NCBI RefSeq assembly: GCF_044542075.1 | Contig: NZ_JBITTU010000010.1 | Coordinates: 1 to 64,000 of the forward strand | Source of the DNA: Leeuwenhoekiella sp044542075 | Lineage (GTDB): Bacteria; Bacteroidota; Bacteroidia; Flavobacteriales; Flavobacteriaceae | Length of the DNA stretch: 64,000 bases | Direction of reading: 5' to 3' | Shown: one piece after another, positions 8,687 through 17,158 of the stretch | Numbering within the stretch: position 1 is the first letter of the stretch | How the letters are laid out: each line of letters begins with the position of its first letter | Made by a program: the position numbers and the translations under genes | Notes under the pieces: model-generated | The model's input: the letters and a program-made list of their open reading frames with translations, nothing else | Told to the model about the DNA's origin: nothing | The model's database searches: none

Positions 8687-10099
8687 GTGTCAAGAAAAAA
8701 GAACTCCAGAAAAATTTTCCCTAATGTACTCGTGACAGATGCCGGTGCTAAAGGTAAAGGAATAGCTAAAGCTCCAGACGGGCGTGTTATATTTATAAAT
8801 AACGCCGTACCGGGAGATGTTATAGATGTGCAGACCACAAAACAACGCAAAGCGTATTTTGAAGGTACTGCCATTAAAATTCATGAATTTTCTCCTAAAC
8901 GTACAGAACCTGCCTGTAAGCATTTTGGTACGTGTGGCGGTTGTAAGTGGCAGAATATGCACTATGACTACCAGCTGGAATATAAACAGCGTGAGGTAGT
9001 AAACAATTTACAACGTCTGGGTAAAATTGAACTTCCCGAAGTAACTCCTATTGCAGGTAGTAAGGAACAATACTTTTACCGTAATAAAATGGAGTTTTCT
9101 TTTAGCGACAGTAAATGGCTTACGCTAAAACAAATTCAGAGCGATGAGATTATAGAAGACCGCAATGCATTAGGTTTTCATATACCGGGAATGTGGGATA
9201 AAATTCTTGATATTGACAAATGCTGGTTACAGCGTGATCCTAGCAATGCGATACGCAACGGCGTTAAAGAATTTGCTAACGCAAATGACATTCCGTTTTT
9301 TAATACCCGTAATCAAGAAGGTTTACTGCGTACGCTAATGATACGTACCACCAGTATTGGAGAACTTATGGTTCTTGTGCAGTTTTTTCACGATGAAGAA
9401 GCACCTCGCGAACTGGTTATGAATTATCTAAAAAATACCTTTCCTGAAATCACTTCCTTACTATATGTTATTAATGAGAAAGGAAATGATACAATTTATG
9501 ATCAAGAAGTAATCTGCTTTGCAGGTCGCGATCATATTTTTGAAGAGATGGAAGGCCTTAAATTTAAAATTAACGCAAAGTCTTTTTATCAAACTAATTC
9601 TGACCAGGCTTACGAACTTTATAAAATCACTCGCGATTTTGCGGGACTTACAGGAGCCGAAAACGTTTATGATCTATACACGGGTACCGGTACTATTGCC
9701 CAGTTTGTAGCACGTAATGCTAAGAAAGTTATAGGTGTTGAGGCTGTGCCAGATGCTATAACTGCTGCAAAAGCTAATGCGCAATTAAACGGAATAGAAA
9801 ACGTTGAGTTCTACGTGGGAGATATGAAGAATGTTTTTAACGATGCATTTCTTAAAATGCATGGTCAGCCAGATGTGATTATTACAGATCCTCCTCGCGA
9901 CGGGATGCATAAGGATGTTGTTGAACAGCTTATAAAAATAAAGGCAGACCGTATTGTTTATGTAAGTTGTAACAGTGCTACGCAGGCCCGTGATCTTGCA
10001 TTGCTAGATCCTTATTATAAAGTAGAACGCGTGCAACCTGTAGATATGTTTCCGCAGACCCACCACGTAGAAAATGTAGTATTACTCAAATTGAAATAA
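8687..10099 (+). CDS. rlmD: 23S rRNA (uracil-5-)-methyltransferase RlmD
   Basis: A 470-residue RumA/RlmD-type enzyme. It has an N-terminal TRAM domain (about 12-65), an iron-sulphur cluster motif (C77, C83, C86 in CKHFGTCGGC, with a fourth Cys in DIDKCWLQ), and a C-terminal SAM-dependent methyltransferase with VYDLYTGTGTIAQF, ITDPPRDGMH and the catalytic Cys of VYVSCNSATQARDL. It methylates a 23S rRNA uridine (U1939 in E. coli). The start is GTG at 8687, immediately after a -7 box. It heads a cluster with two small envelope genes, 10 bp downstream, an arrangement I recall from other Flavobacteriia. Confidence 0.93.
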   Translation: MSRKKNSRKIFPNVLVTDAGAKGKGIAKAPDGRVIFINNAVPGDVIDVQTTKQRKAYFEGTAIKIHEFSPKRTEPACKHFGTCGGCKWQNMHYDYQLEYKQREVVNNLQRLGKIELPEVTPIAGSKEQYFYRNKMEFSFSDSKWLTLKQIQSDEIIEDRNALGFHIPGMWDKILDIDKCWLQRDPSNAIRNGVKEFANANDIPFFNTRNQEGLLRTLMIRTTSIGELMVLVQFFHDEEAPRELVMNYLKNTFPEITSLLYVINEKGNDTIYDQEVICFAGRDHIFEEMEGLKFKINAKSFYQTNSDQAYELYKITRDFAGLTGAENVYDLYTGTGTIAQFVARNAKKVIGVEAVPDAITAAKANAQLNGIENVEFYVGDMKNVFNDAFLKMHGQPDVIITDPPRDGMHKDVVEQLIKIKADRIVYVSCNSATQARDLALLDPYYKVERVQPVDMFPQTHHVENVVLLKLK

Positions 10100-10109
10100 C
10101 AGGGATTTA

Positions 10110-10607
10110 ATGATAAAGAAATGGTTCCTTTTAATGATTTGCGTTTTGCTATTGTCACTATCTTGTGAACGTGATGATATTTGTGCTACCAGCACCCCTA
10201 CTACACCGCAATTAACGATTGGCTTTTTTGATTCTGATAACGTGAATGAAGCTAAGCCTTTAAATATTACTATTTATAAACAAGATCGTTCAGACAGCAT
10301 CGTATACACAGGAGCATCTACCATTCAAATTCCGTTGAGAACAGATACTACTGCAACGGTACTGGTTTTTGTTAAAAACCCAAATAACCTCGTTGCCGCA
10401 GAAGATCCTAATAATGCAGATACAGTTACATTTACCTACGTACCCCAAGAAACTTTTATTAGTAGAGCTTGTGGTTATAGAGTAGTATTTAACAATCTTA
10501 CTATACAAACTAATCCCGGTCCTGATGCCCGCTGGATAGATGATTTAATAATTAATAACAGAACTATCGCAAATGAAGACACAACACAGGTTTTTATTCG
10601 TCATTAG
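10110..10607 (+). CDS. DUF6452 family lipoprotein
   Basis: A 165-residue predicted lipoprotein: hydrophobic segment at residues 6-17, lipobox LSLSC with the lipidated Cys near 19, then ERDDICATSTPTTPQLTIGFFD, the conserved opening of DUF6452. The remainder is beta-rich, and two later Cys may pair. Function unknown. The gene overlaps the next one by 35 bp in a different frame, and lies 10 bp behind rlmD, so the three are almost certainly co-transcribed. Confidence 0.85.
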   Translation: MIKKWFLLMICVLLLSLSCERDDICATSTPTTPQLTIGFFDSDNVNEAKPLNITIYKQDRSDSIVYTGASTIQIPLRTDTTATVLVFVKNPNNLVAAEDPNNADTVTFTYVPQETFISRACGYRVVFNNLTIQTNPGPDARWIDDLIINNRTIANEDTTQVFIRH

Positions 10608-11313
10608 TTTTGTGCTGTTTGGGCTTTCTGCAATGAATGCTCAGCAACAAGGGATTGAAGTAAAAGAGCCTCTAGAAAAAATAGAGTCAGACACATTAAC
10701 TCCCAAAGTTAAGACAGATAAATATGGTTTACGCGTAGGTATAGATCTTAGCAAACCTCTTAGAACTTTATTAGATGACACCTATCAGGGTTTTGAAATT
10801 GTAGGAGATTTTAGAATACGTGAGCATTATTATCTCGCTGCAGAATTAGGTACTGAAACTAAAGAGTACAATGAAGCTAACTTTGATGCTAAAACTCAGG
10901 GAAGTTATATAAAGGCTGGTTTTAACTACAACATTTACAACAATTGGGTTGGGATGTCAAACCTAATATATGTGGGTGTACGCGGCGGATTTTCAACATT
11001 TAGCCAGGATCTTAACAGCTACACCATTTATACTACAAACACTTTTTTTGAACCAGATTTACGCACAGATTCACGTACGTATAATAACCTTAATCTAATC
11101 TGGGTTGAACTCCAATTAGGAATGCAGGTAGAATTATTTAATAACTTATACCTAGGTGTAAATGTTCAATTAAAACGAGCATTAACCCAGAAGGCACCAG
11201 ATGATTTTGCTAATTTATTTGCTCCGGGATTTAATAAAGTGACCACAGACAATGTTTATGGCGCTGGTTACGGCTACACACTTTCTTACTTTATACCTAT
11301 TTTCAAGAAGTAA
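10573..11313 (+). CDS. DUF6048 family outer-membrane beta-barrel-like protein
   Basis: A 246-residue protein with a cleavable signal peptide (to about Ala-Gln 24) and alternating beta-strand pattern throughout (YGLRVGIDLSKPL, YYLAAELGTE, GSYIKAGFNYNIY, VGVRGGFST, VELQLGMQVELF, YGYTLSYFIPIF), consistent with a small outer-membrane barrel. It matches the DUF6048 family, which is usually encoded directly after DUF6452. The 35-bp overlap with DUF6452 suggests translational coupling of the pair and a joint envelope role. The exact function is unknown. Confidence 0.85.
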   Translation: MKTQHRFLFVISFVLFGLSAMNAQQQGIEVKEPLEKIESDTLTPKVKTDKYGLRVGIDLSKPLRTLLDDTYQGFEIVGDFRIREHYYLAAELGTETKEYNEANFDAKTQGSYIKAGFNYNIYNNWVGMSNLIYVGVRGGFSTFSQDLNSYTIYTTNTFFEPDLRTDSRTYNNLNLIWVELQLGMQVELFNNLYLGVNVQLKRALTQKAPDDFANLFAPGFNKVTTDNVYGAGYGYTLSYFIPIFKK

Positions 11314-11330
11314 TAGATACTCTTAAATGT

Positions 11331-12248
11331 ATGGGATTAGGTTCACGTATTGAAGACATCAATTCATTTATAAAAAGCCCAGATGATTGTGTATTTCAAG
11401 TTTCTATCTGGGAAAAAATAAAGTATTTAATAACCGCAGTAAGCTATGATTTTGGTATAGCTTTTATTTTTGTTATTCTCAGCGGTGTTTTAAGTCCGTT
11501 GTTAGAGCCGTATGAAAATCTCTTAAATACAGAAACCTACACCATATGGACTTCTATATTAATAATCTGCATACTCACCCCGCTGCTTGAAGAAGGCATA
11601 TTTCGATTTTCATTAAAATATAAACGTAATTATCTACTTAGAGTTTTAGGGTATTTGCTCAAAAAGGATTTTTCTAATTTTTGGAAGCGCAATTTACGAC
11701 CTATAGTATATATAGTTTCTGCAGTTTTTGGCTTCATTCATCTTAGCAACTATACTAACGTTGATCTTACATTTTTCCTACTCGCACCCATAATTGTAGG
11801 TGCACAACTATTTGCCGGTATTATATTCAGTTTTTTAAGACTGAAACTTGGCTTTTTGTGGGCTGTTTTAGGACATTTTTTTCATAATTTTATTTTAATA
11901 ATGCTTGCCTTTTTATTTTTTCATAATGTCGAACGTGAACTGATTAACAATGAAAATGTAATCTTTAAAGCGACCGGTATTGCCTTTACCGTTGAGCGCG
12001 CATCAAATATGAGTTTTGATACACTTAATAACGGAAATCTCTTGTGTTTAGAAGTCCAAAATTATAGTTTACAAAAGGTGGTAGACAAACTATATCCTTC
12101 AGACTCTCTAAAAATTAGAGATAATGATCAGGTAGATTTCAATTTAATTAGTAAAACTCCAGAAGGCTATGCTAAAGAGGAGTTTCTTAAAGTATTAAAA
12201 GAACATTACACCTTTAAGAAATCTAAAGATTCTACCCTCACACGCTAA
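11331..12248 (+). CDS. CPBP family intramembrane metalloprotease
   Basis: A 305-residue membrane protein with about five or six hydrophobic segments and the signature motifs of the CPBP (Abi/CAAX-like) family: LLEEGIFRF (EExxxR), a His-containing FGFIHLSNYTN, and GHFFHNF. These motifs form the metal site of the intramembrane protease fold. A soluble C-terminal tail of about 95 residues (from about 210) follows. Substrate unknown; relatives process prenylated or membrane peptides. The gene begins 17 bp after the DUF6048 gene and may belong to its transcript. Confidence 0.85.
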   Translation: MGLGSRIEDINSFIKSPDDCVFQVSIWEKIKYLITAVSYDFGIAFIFVILSGVLSPLLEPYENLLNTETYTIWTSILIICILTPLLEEGIFRFSLKYKRNYLLRVLGYLLKKDFSNFWKRNLRPIVYIVSAVFGFIHLSNYTNVDLTFFLLAPIIVGAQLFAGIIFSFLRLKLGFLWAVLGHFFHNFILIMLAFLFFHNVERELINNENVIFKATGIAFTVERASNMSFDTLNNGNLLCLEVQNYSLQKVVDKLYPSDSLKIRDNDQVDFNLISKTPEGYAKEEFLKVLKEHYTFKKSKDSTLTR

Positions 12249-12256
12249 ACCTGTAC

Positions 12257-12264
12257 TAACTTTG
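12257..12264 (+). promoter_or_regulatory. -7 box abutting TrmH-family gene start
   Basis: TAACTTTG ends 4 bp before the ATG at 12269, the same geometry seen at rlmD, again predicting a leaderless or nearly leaderless transcript. Confidence 0.55.
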
Positions 12265-12268
12265 CATT

Positions 12269-13072
12269 ATGGTTAAAGAAATTAGCAGCATACACAATCC
12301 CACGATAAAGCAACTGGTCACCTTACGGGAAAAAGCTAAAGAACGTCGTAAATCAGGTGAATTTTTAATCGAAGGTGTTCGCGAAGTTAATTTGGCATTA
12401 CAAGCAGGCTTTGAGTTAACACGCATTATTTTCTGCGAAAACATCATAGACCCTGAAGATTTGAAGGCCTTACAAGTACAACTTGAACACAATGTTGAAC
12501 AAATCGCTGTTACTGAAGAAGTTTATAAAAAAATTGCATACCGTTCTGGTACCGAAGGTTTAATTGCCTGTGTTCGATCTAAATCAAATAGTTTAAGTAA
12601 TTTGCTTCTTCCAGAAAATCCTTTAATATTAGTAGCTGAAGCCCCCGAAAAACCAGGAAATATAGGCGCCTTATTACGTACGGCAGATGCCGCTGGTGTT
12701 GATGCATTTATACTTGCAAACCCTAAAACAGATTTGTACAATCCTAACATTATACGTTCTAGCGTGGGCGGCGTGTTTACAGTAAATATCGCTACAGGAA
12801 CGACACAAGAAGTTATTGATTTTTTAATTGAACATAATATCAACCGCTACACCGCAATTCTTCAGGAAGCAGTCTCGTATGAATCACAAAATTATACACA
12901 ACCCACTGCCCTCGTAGTAGGTACTGAAGCAGACGGACTTTCTGAATTGTGGCGTGAGCATGCTACTAAAAATATTATTATACCTATGCAAGGCAGCCTG
13001 GACTCTATGAATGTCTCGGTGGCAGCTGCGATTTTAGTTTTTGAAGCCCGCAGACAGCGTGGTTTTAACTAA
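12269..13072 (+). CDS. TrmH-family (SpoU) RNA 2'-O-methyltransferase
   Basis: A 267-residue protein with an N-terminal L30e-like substrate-binding domain (about 1-100; NPTIKQLVTLREKAKERRKSGEF) and a C-terminal SPOUT/trefoil-knot domain. The three SpoU motifs are visible: motif 1 around EKPGNIGALLRTADAAGVD, motif 2 GTEADGLS, and motif 3 SLDSMNVSVAAAILVFE. It should 2'-O-methylate an rRNA or tRNA ribose (RlmB/TrmH-like), but the target site cannot be assigned by eye. It has its own -7 box and is followed 21 bp later by an M48 protease gene. Confidence 0.88.
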   Translation: MVKEISSIHNPTIKQLVTLREKAKERRKSGEFLIEGVREVNLALQAGFELTRIIFCENIIDPEDLKALQVQLEHNVEQIAVTEEVYKKIAYRSGTEGLIACVRSKSNSLSNLLLPENPLILVAEAPEKPGNIGALLRTADAAGVDAFILANPKTDLYNPNIIRSSVGGVFTVNIATGTTQEVIDFLIEHNINRYTAILQEAVSYESQNYTQPTALVVGTEADGLSELWREHATKNIIIPMQGSLDSMNVSVAAAILVFEARRQRGFN

Positions 13073-13093
13073 TACTTTTATAACTCTCTGTTA

Positions 13094-14326
13094 ATGACAC
13101 CTACACTTGTATTTTATACAATCATTGCATTTATCGTAATTAGTTTTCTAGTTGATCAGGTTCTAGACTGGTTAAATGCAAAACACTTTGATGATCCTGT
13201 TCCTGCAGAATTAGCTGATGTTTATGATGAAGAAACATATAAAAAATCGCAAGCTTATAAGAAAGCAAATGCTAAGTTCTCAGCAATGACATCTGGGTTT
13301 ATGCTTATTGTAACCTTAACTTTTTTCTTTATAGATGGTTTTGCATTTATTGACACATTTGCACGATCAATTAGTGATAATGAAATTGTAGTAGGACTTA
13401 TTTTCTTCGGAATAATAATGCTAGGCTCAGACCTGCTAACAACCCCTTTTAGTTATTATAAAACATTTATCATTGAAGAACGATTCGGTTTTAACAAATC
13501 TACTCCGGCACTATTTTTCGCAGATAAATTAAAAGGCTGGGTAATGACTATTCTAGTGGGTGGTGGGTTATTAGCGCTTATAATTTGGTTTTATCAAATG
13601 AGTGGTAGTTTCTTTTGGATCTACGCCTGGATTGTCTTTGCTGTTTTTGCACTGGTGATGAATATGTTTTATGCAAAACTTATTGTACCACTCTTTAACA
13701 AGCAAAAACCTTTAGAACAAGGTCCTTTAAGGAATCAAATTGAAGCCTACTCTGCAACCGTAGGTTTTCAACTAGATAACATATTTATAATAGATGGTTC
13801 TAAGCGCAGCACAAAAGCCAATGCGTACTTTTCGGGTTTTGGTTCAGAAAAAAGAATAACATTGTATGATACTTTAGTAAATGACCTTGAAGAAGAAGAA
13901 ATTGTTGCTGTATTAGCGCACGAGGTAGGTCACTACAAAAAAAATCATATTATAGTTAACCTAATTACTTCAATCCTACTCACAGGATTTACCTTATGGC
14001 TTCTAGGTATATTCATAAGTCAGCCTATATTTTCAGAGGCTTTAGGTGTAACAAAACCCAGTTTTCACATAGGTCTTATTGCCTTCGGAATTTTATATGC
14101 TCCAATTTCTGGTGTTACAGGGTTTTTAATGAGTTTACTTTCTAGAAAATTTGAATATCAGGCAGATGATTTTGCGAAAAATACATTTTCGGCGGCGCCC
14201 CTTATAAGTTCTTTAAAAAAACTATCCCGCAATAGCTTGAGCAATCTCACTCCACACCCCTTGTATGTAAAGTTTCAGTACTCCCATCCCACCCTATTGC
14301 AGCGCTATCGCAATCTGTCTAAATAA
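13094..14326 (+). CDS. M48 family (Ste24-like) membrane metallopeptidase
   Basis: A 410-residue integral membrane protease of the CAAX prenyl protease 1/Ste24 type. Hydrophobic segments lie at about 4-24, 64-86, 98-116, 148-168, 172-194, 288-310 and 325-347. The zinc site HEVGH is at residues 276-280, with a third ligand Glu in the later EYQADDFA motif. The N-terminal Ste24 domain precedes the catalytic domain, so it is the long Ste24 form rather than HtpX. Probably involved in inner-membrane protein quality control; substrates unknown. A TACTTTTA element lies 14 bp upstream of the ATG. Confidence 0.9.
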   Translation: MTPTLVFYTIIAFIVISFLVDQVLDWLNAKHFDDPVPAELADVYDEETYKKSQAYKKANAKFSAMTSGFMLIVTLTFFFIDGFAFIDTFARSISDNEIVVGLIFFGIIMLGSDLLTTPFSYYKTFIIEERFGFNKSTPALFFADKLKGWVMTILVGGGLLALIIWFYQMSGSFFWIYAWIVFAVFALVMNMFYAKLIVPLFNKQKPLEQGPLRNQIEAYSATVGFQLDNIFIIDGSKRSTKANAYFSGFGSEKRITLYDTLVNDLEEEEIVAVLAHEVGHYKKNHIIVNLITSILLTGFTLWLLGIFISQPIFSEALGVTKPSFHIGLIAFGILYAPISGVTGFLMSLLSRKFEYQADDFAKNTFSAAPLISSLKKLSRNSLSNLTPHPLYVKFQYSHPTLLQRYRNLSK

Positions 14327-14425
14327 TATTAAGATCAAATCAAAAAAAGCCCAGTTTAATTGCGTATTCAGCATCTTTGGTAATGTTTTTGCGTTTGCTT
14401 TTCTATTATATAATTGTACTTTTAG

Positions 14426-16645
14426 ATGATGACTCCTGAGGATATAGAAAAAGAAAATAAAGAGCTTACACGGCGCTATAAAGAATTATTGCGCATAAGT
14501 TATCGCACCCTATCTGACGACGATAAAAAAATGATCAGAAAGGCGTTTGAGGTTGCTGTAGATGCGCATAAAGATCAACGCCGCAAGTCTGGAGAAGCCT
14601 ATGTATTTCACCCGCTTGCAGTTGCACGTATTGTTGCCAGCGAGATAGGTATGGATGCCACTTCTATCGCTGCTGCATTGTTGCACGATGTTGTTGAAGA
14701 CACTTCGTATACATTAGAAGATTTAGAAGAACTTTTTGGCCCTACAGTCGCTCGCATTGTAGATGGTCTTACAAAAATATCAAATTTAAAAAAGCATCAC
14801 GATGCTTCTTTGCAGGCAGAGAATTTTAGAAAAATGCTGCTTACCATTAATGATGACGTACGCGTTATCATTATTAAAATTGCAGATCGTTTGCATAATA
14901 TGCAAACGATGGACGCTATGCGACCAGATAAACAAGTTAAAATCGCTAGTGAAACCTTATATATTTATGCTCCTCTTGCACATCGTATAGGACTTTATAA
15001 TATCAAAACCGAACTTGAAGATCTAGGTCTTAAATATACAGAACCCGAAGTGTTTAGAAGCATTTCGCGGAAAATGAAAGAGACAAAAGAGCAACAGGAT
15101 CAATATATTGAAGAGTTTACTGAAGCTGTTCAAAATTCTCTTGATAAAGAAGTTCTGGATTATGAAATAAAAGGTAGACCTAAATCTATTTACAGCATTC
15201 GCCGTAAAATGCTGAAGCAGAATATTCCCTTTGATGAGGTATATGATAAATTTGCAATTCGTATTATTTATAAAGGTACTCCTGATAGTGAGAAGTTTTT
15301 AGCCTGGAAAATTTATTCAATCGTTACAGACCATTTTAGACCGAATCCCACCCGACTTCGTGACTGGATTTCCTCTCCGAAATCTACCGGCTATGAGGCG
15401 CTACACATAACTGTAATGGGTTTAAAAGGGCGTTGGGTAGAAGTTCAAATACGATCTGATCGTATGAATGAAATTGCTGAAAAAGGGTATGCCGCGCATT
15501 ACAAATATAAACAAGGACCTACTACAGAGACTGAGGAAGATCAGACATTAGACCAGTGGTTAAACCGCTTGCAGGAAGCTTTAGAAAGTAACGAGACTAA
15601 CGCAGTAGAATTTGTAGAACAGTTTAAACTCAACCTATACAATAAGGAAATCTTTGTTTTTACCCCTCAAGGTGAACTAAAATCACTTCCTAAAGCCGCT
15701 ACACCACTCGACTTTGCATTTAGTATACATACCGAAGTTGGTATGCATACACGCGGAGCTCGCGTAAATGGTAAGTTAGTACCGTTAAGTCACGAACTTA
15801 AAAGTGGAGATCAGGTAGAAATAATAACTTCTGAACATGCCAGACCTAATAACAACTGGCTTGATTATGCAACCACAGCAAGAGCTCGTGCAAAGATAAA
15901 ATCATCTTTAAAAGATGAGAAAAAAGTTATTGCAGAAGATGGTAAAGTGATTCTAAATAGAAAATTGCGCTCGCAAAAGATTTCTTTAGACGAAAACATC
16001 ATCAATGAGATGGTAATACACTTTAAACTTAAAACAAGTCTTGATTTGTTTTACAGAGTAGGTATTGGAACCATAGACAATAAAATGATCAAAGAATATG
16101 CTGCTTCCCGCAGTAATGCTTTTGTGAGTTATATTAAAAATAAAATACGTAAAGCTCCTGTAGCAGAGCATGTAGATAAAGATGAGATAACAGATAAATA
16201 CGACATGCTCGTATTTGGAAAAGATGAGCAAAAGCTAGATTATTCTTTAGCTAAATGTTGTAATCCTATACCAGGTGATAAGGTTTTTGGTTTCACTACG
16301 GTTTCTGAAGGCATAAAAGTACACAAGCAAAACTGCCCTAATGCAATTGCTATGCAGAGTAATTATGCTTATCGAATCATCCCTGCAAAGTGGATAGACT
16401 CTTCAGCTCAAGAATTTCAGGCAGATTTAGAACTTTCAGGTATAGATACACTAGGATTAGTAAATGGTGTTACCCGTGAAATTTCTGAACATATGCACGT
16501 AAATATGCGTAACTTAAATTTCACCACACACGACGGTATTTTTAAAGGAAATATCACTGTAATCGTTAAGAACAAAGAGCATTTACGCAAGCTCATAGAA
16601 AACCTAAAAAAAATAAACGGTATCGACAAAGTCATACGCCTGTAA
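14426..16645 (+). CDS. bifunctional (p)ppGpp synthetase/hydrolase, RelA/SpoT family
   Basis: A 739-residue Rsh protein controlling the stringent response. Domains in order: HD hydrolase (about 40-200; HPLAVARIV, AAALLHDVVED), synthetase (about 240-360; GRPKSIYSIRRKM, YDKFAIRIIY, STGYEALH), TGS (about 405-465; FVFTPQGELKSLPKAATPLDFAF), a helical/zinc-finger region with CCNPIPGD, and a C-terminal ACT domain (about 660-739). The HD motif is intact, so hydrolysis is expected, with synthesis also likely. Two adjacent ATGs (14426, 14429) follow a TACTTTTA element with almost no leader. Probably the sole long Rsh of this genome (inference). Confidence 0.93.
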   Translation: MMTPEDIEKENKELTRRYKELLRISYRTLSDDDKKMIRKAFEVAVDAHKDQRRKSGEAYVFHPLAVARIVASEIGMDATSIAAALLHDVVEDTSYTLEDLEELFGPTVARIVDGLTKISNLKKHHDASLQAENFRKMLLTINDDVRVIIIKIADRLHNMQTMDAMRPDKQVKIASETLYIYAPLAHRIGLYNIKTELEDLGLKYTEPEVFRSISRKMKETKEQQDQYIEEFTEAVQNSLDKEVLDYEIKGRPKSIYSIRRKMLKQNIPFDEVYDKFAIRIIYKGTPDSEKFLAWKIYSIVTDHFRPNPTRLRDWISSPKSTGYEALHITVMGLKGRWVEVQIRSDRMNEIAEKGYAAHYKYKQGPTTETEEDQTLDQWLNRLQEALESNETNAVEFVEQFKLNLYNKEIFVFTPQGELKSLPKAATPLDFAFSIHTEVGMHTRGARVNGKLVPLSHELKSGDQVEIITSEHARPNNNWLDYATTARARAKIKSSLKDEKKVIAEDGKVILNRKLRSQKISLDENIINEMVIHFKLKTSLDLFYRVGIGTIDNKMIKEYAASRSNAFVSYIKNKIRKAPVAEHVDKDEITDKYDMLVFGKDEQKLDYSLAKCCNPIPGDKVFGFTTVSEGIKVHKQNCPNAIAMQSNYAYRIIPAKWIDSSAQEFQADLELSGIDTLGLVNGVTREISEHMHVNMRNLNFTTHDGIFKGNITVIVKNKEHLRKLIENLKKINGIDKVIRL

Positions 16646-16650
16646 ATACG

Positions 16651-16658
16651 TAACTTTG
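16651..16658 (+). promoter_or_regulatory. -7 box upstream of Fur-family gene
   Basis: TAACTTTG, 11 bp before the ATG at 16670 and inside the short gap after relA/spoT, suggesting an internal promoter for the Fur-family/purA pair. Confidence 0.5.
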
Positions 16659-16669
16659 CACCTTCAATT

Positions 16670-17158
16670 ATGGGACCTAAAACAATTATAAATAAAGATC
16701 AAGAAGTCGTTAAAAACGTCTTTACTAAGTTTCTCGAAGACAATGGTCATCGTAAAACCCCAGAGCGCTACGCGATTCTGCAGGAGATTTACAATTATAA
16801 AGATCATTTTGACATCGAGACGCTTTACATAAGCATGAAAAATAAAAAATATCGGGTAAGTAGAGCTACGCTTTACAACACGATAGAATTATTACTTGCT
16901 TGTGGTCTGGTACGTAAACATCAATTTGGTCAAAATCAATCACAATACGAGAAGTCATATTTTGATAAACAACACGATCACGTAATACTTACAGATACCG
17001 GTGAGGTTATTGAATTTTGTGACCCACGTATACAATCAATTAAAAAAACAATTGAAGAAGTTTTTAATATTGATATCAACAAACACTCGCTTTATTTTTA
17101 CGGAACCCGTAAAAAAGAAATTTCAACAGATAACACAACCGAAGACAACAACGCATAG
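16670..17158 (+). CDS. Fur/PerR-family transcriptional regulator
   Basis: A 162-residue protein with an N-terminal winged helix (about 15-90; HRKTPERYAILQEIY, RVSRATLYNTIELLLACGLV) and a C-terminal dimerisation domain containing KQHDHVILTDTGEVIEFCDP. The family's metal-sensing His/Glu residues are partly present, but the two structural CxxC motifs are absent. Its stop codon is immediately followed by the purA ATG, so the two are co-transcribed. This suggests, without proving, metal- or peroxide-linked control of nearby functions. Whether it senses iron, zinc or peroxide cannot be told from sequence. Confidence 0.88.
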   Translation: MGPKTIINKDQEVVKNVFTKFLEDNGHRKTPERYAILQEIYNYKDHFDIETLYISMKNKKYRVSRATLYNTIELLLACGLVRKHQFGQNQSQYEKSYFDKQHDHVILTDTGEVIEFCDPRIQSIKKTIEEVFNIDINKHSLYFYGTRKKEISTDNTTEDNNA

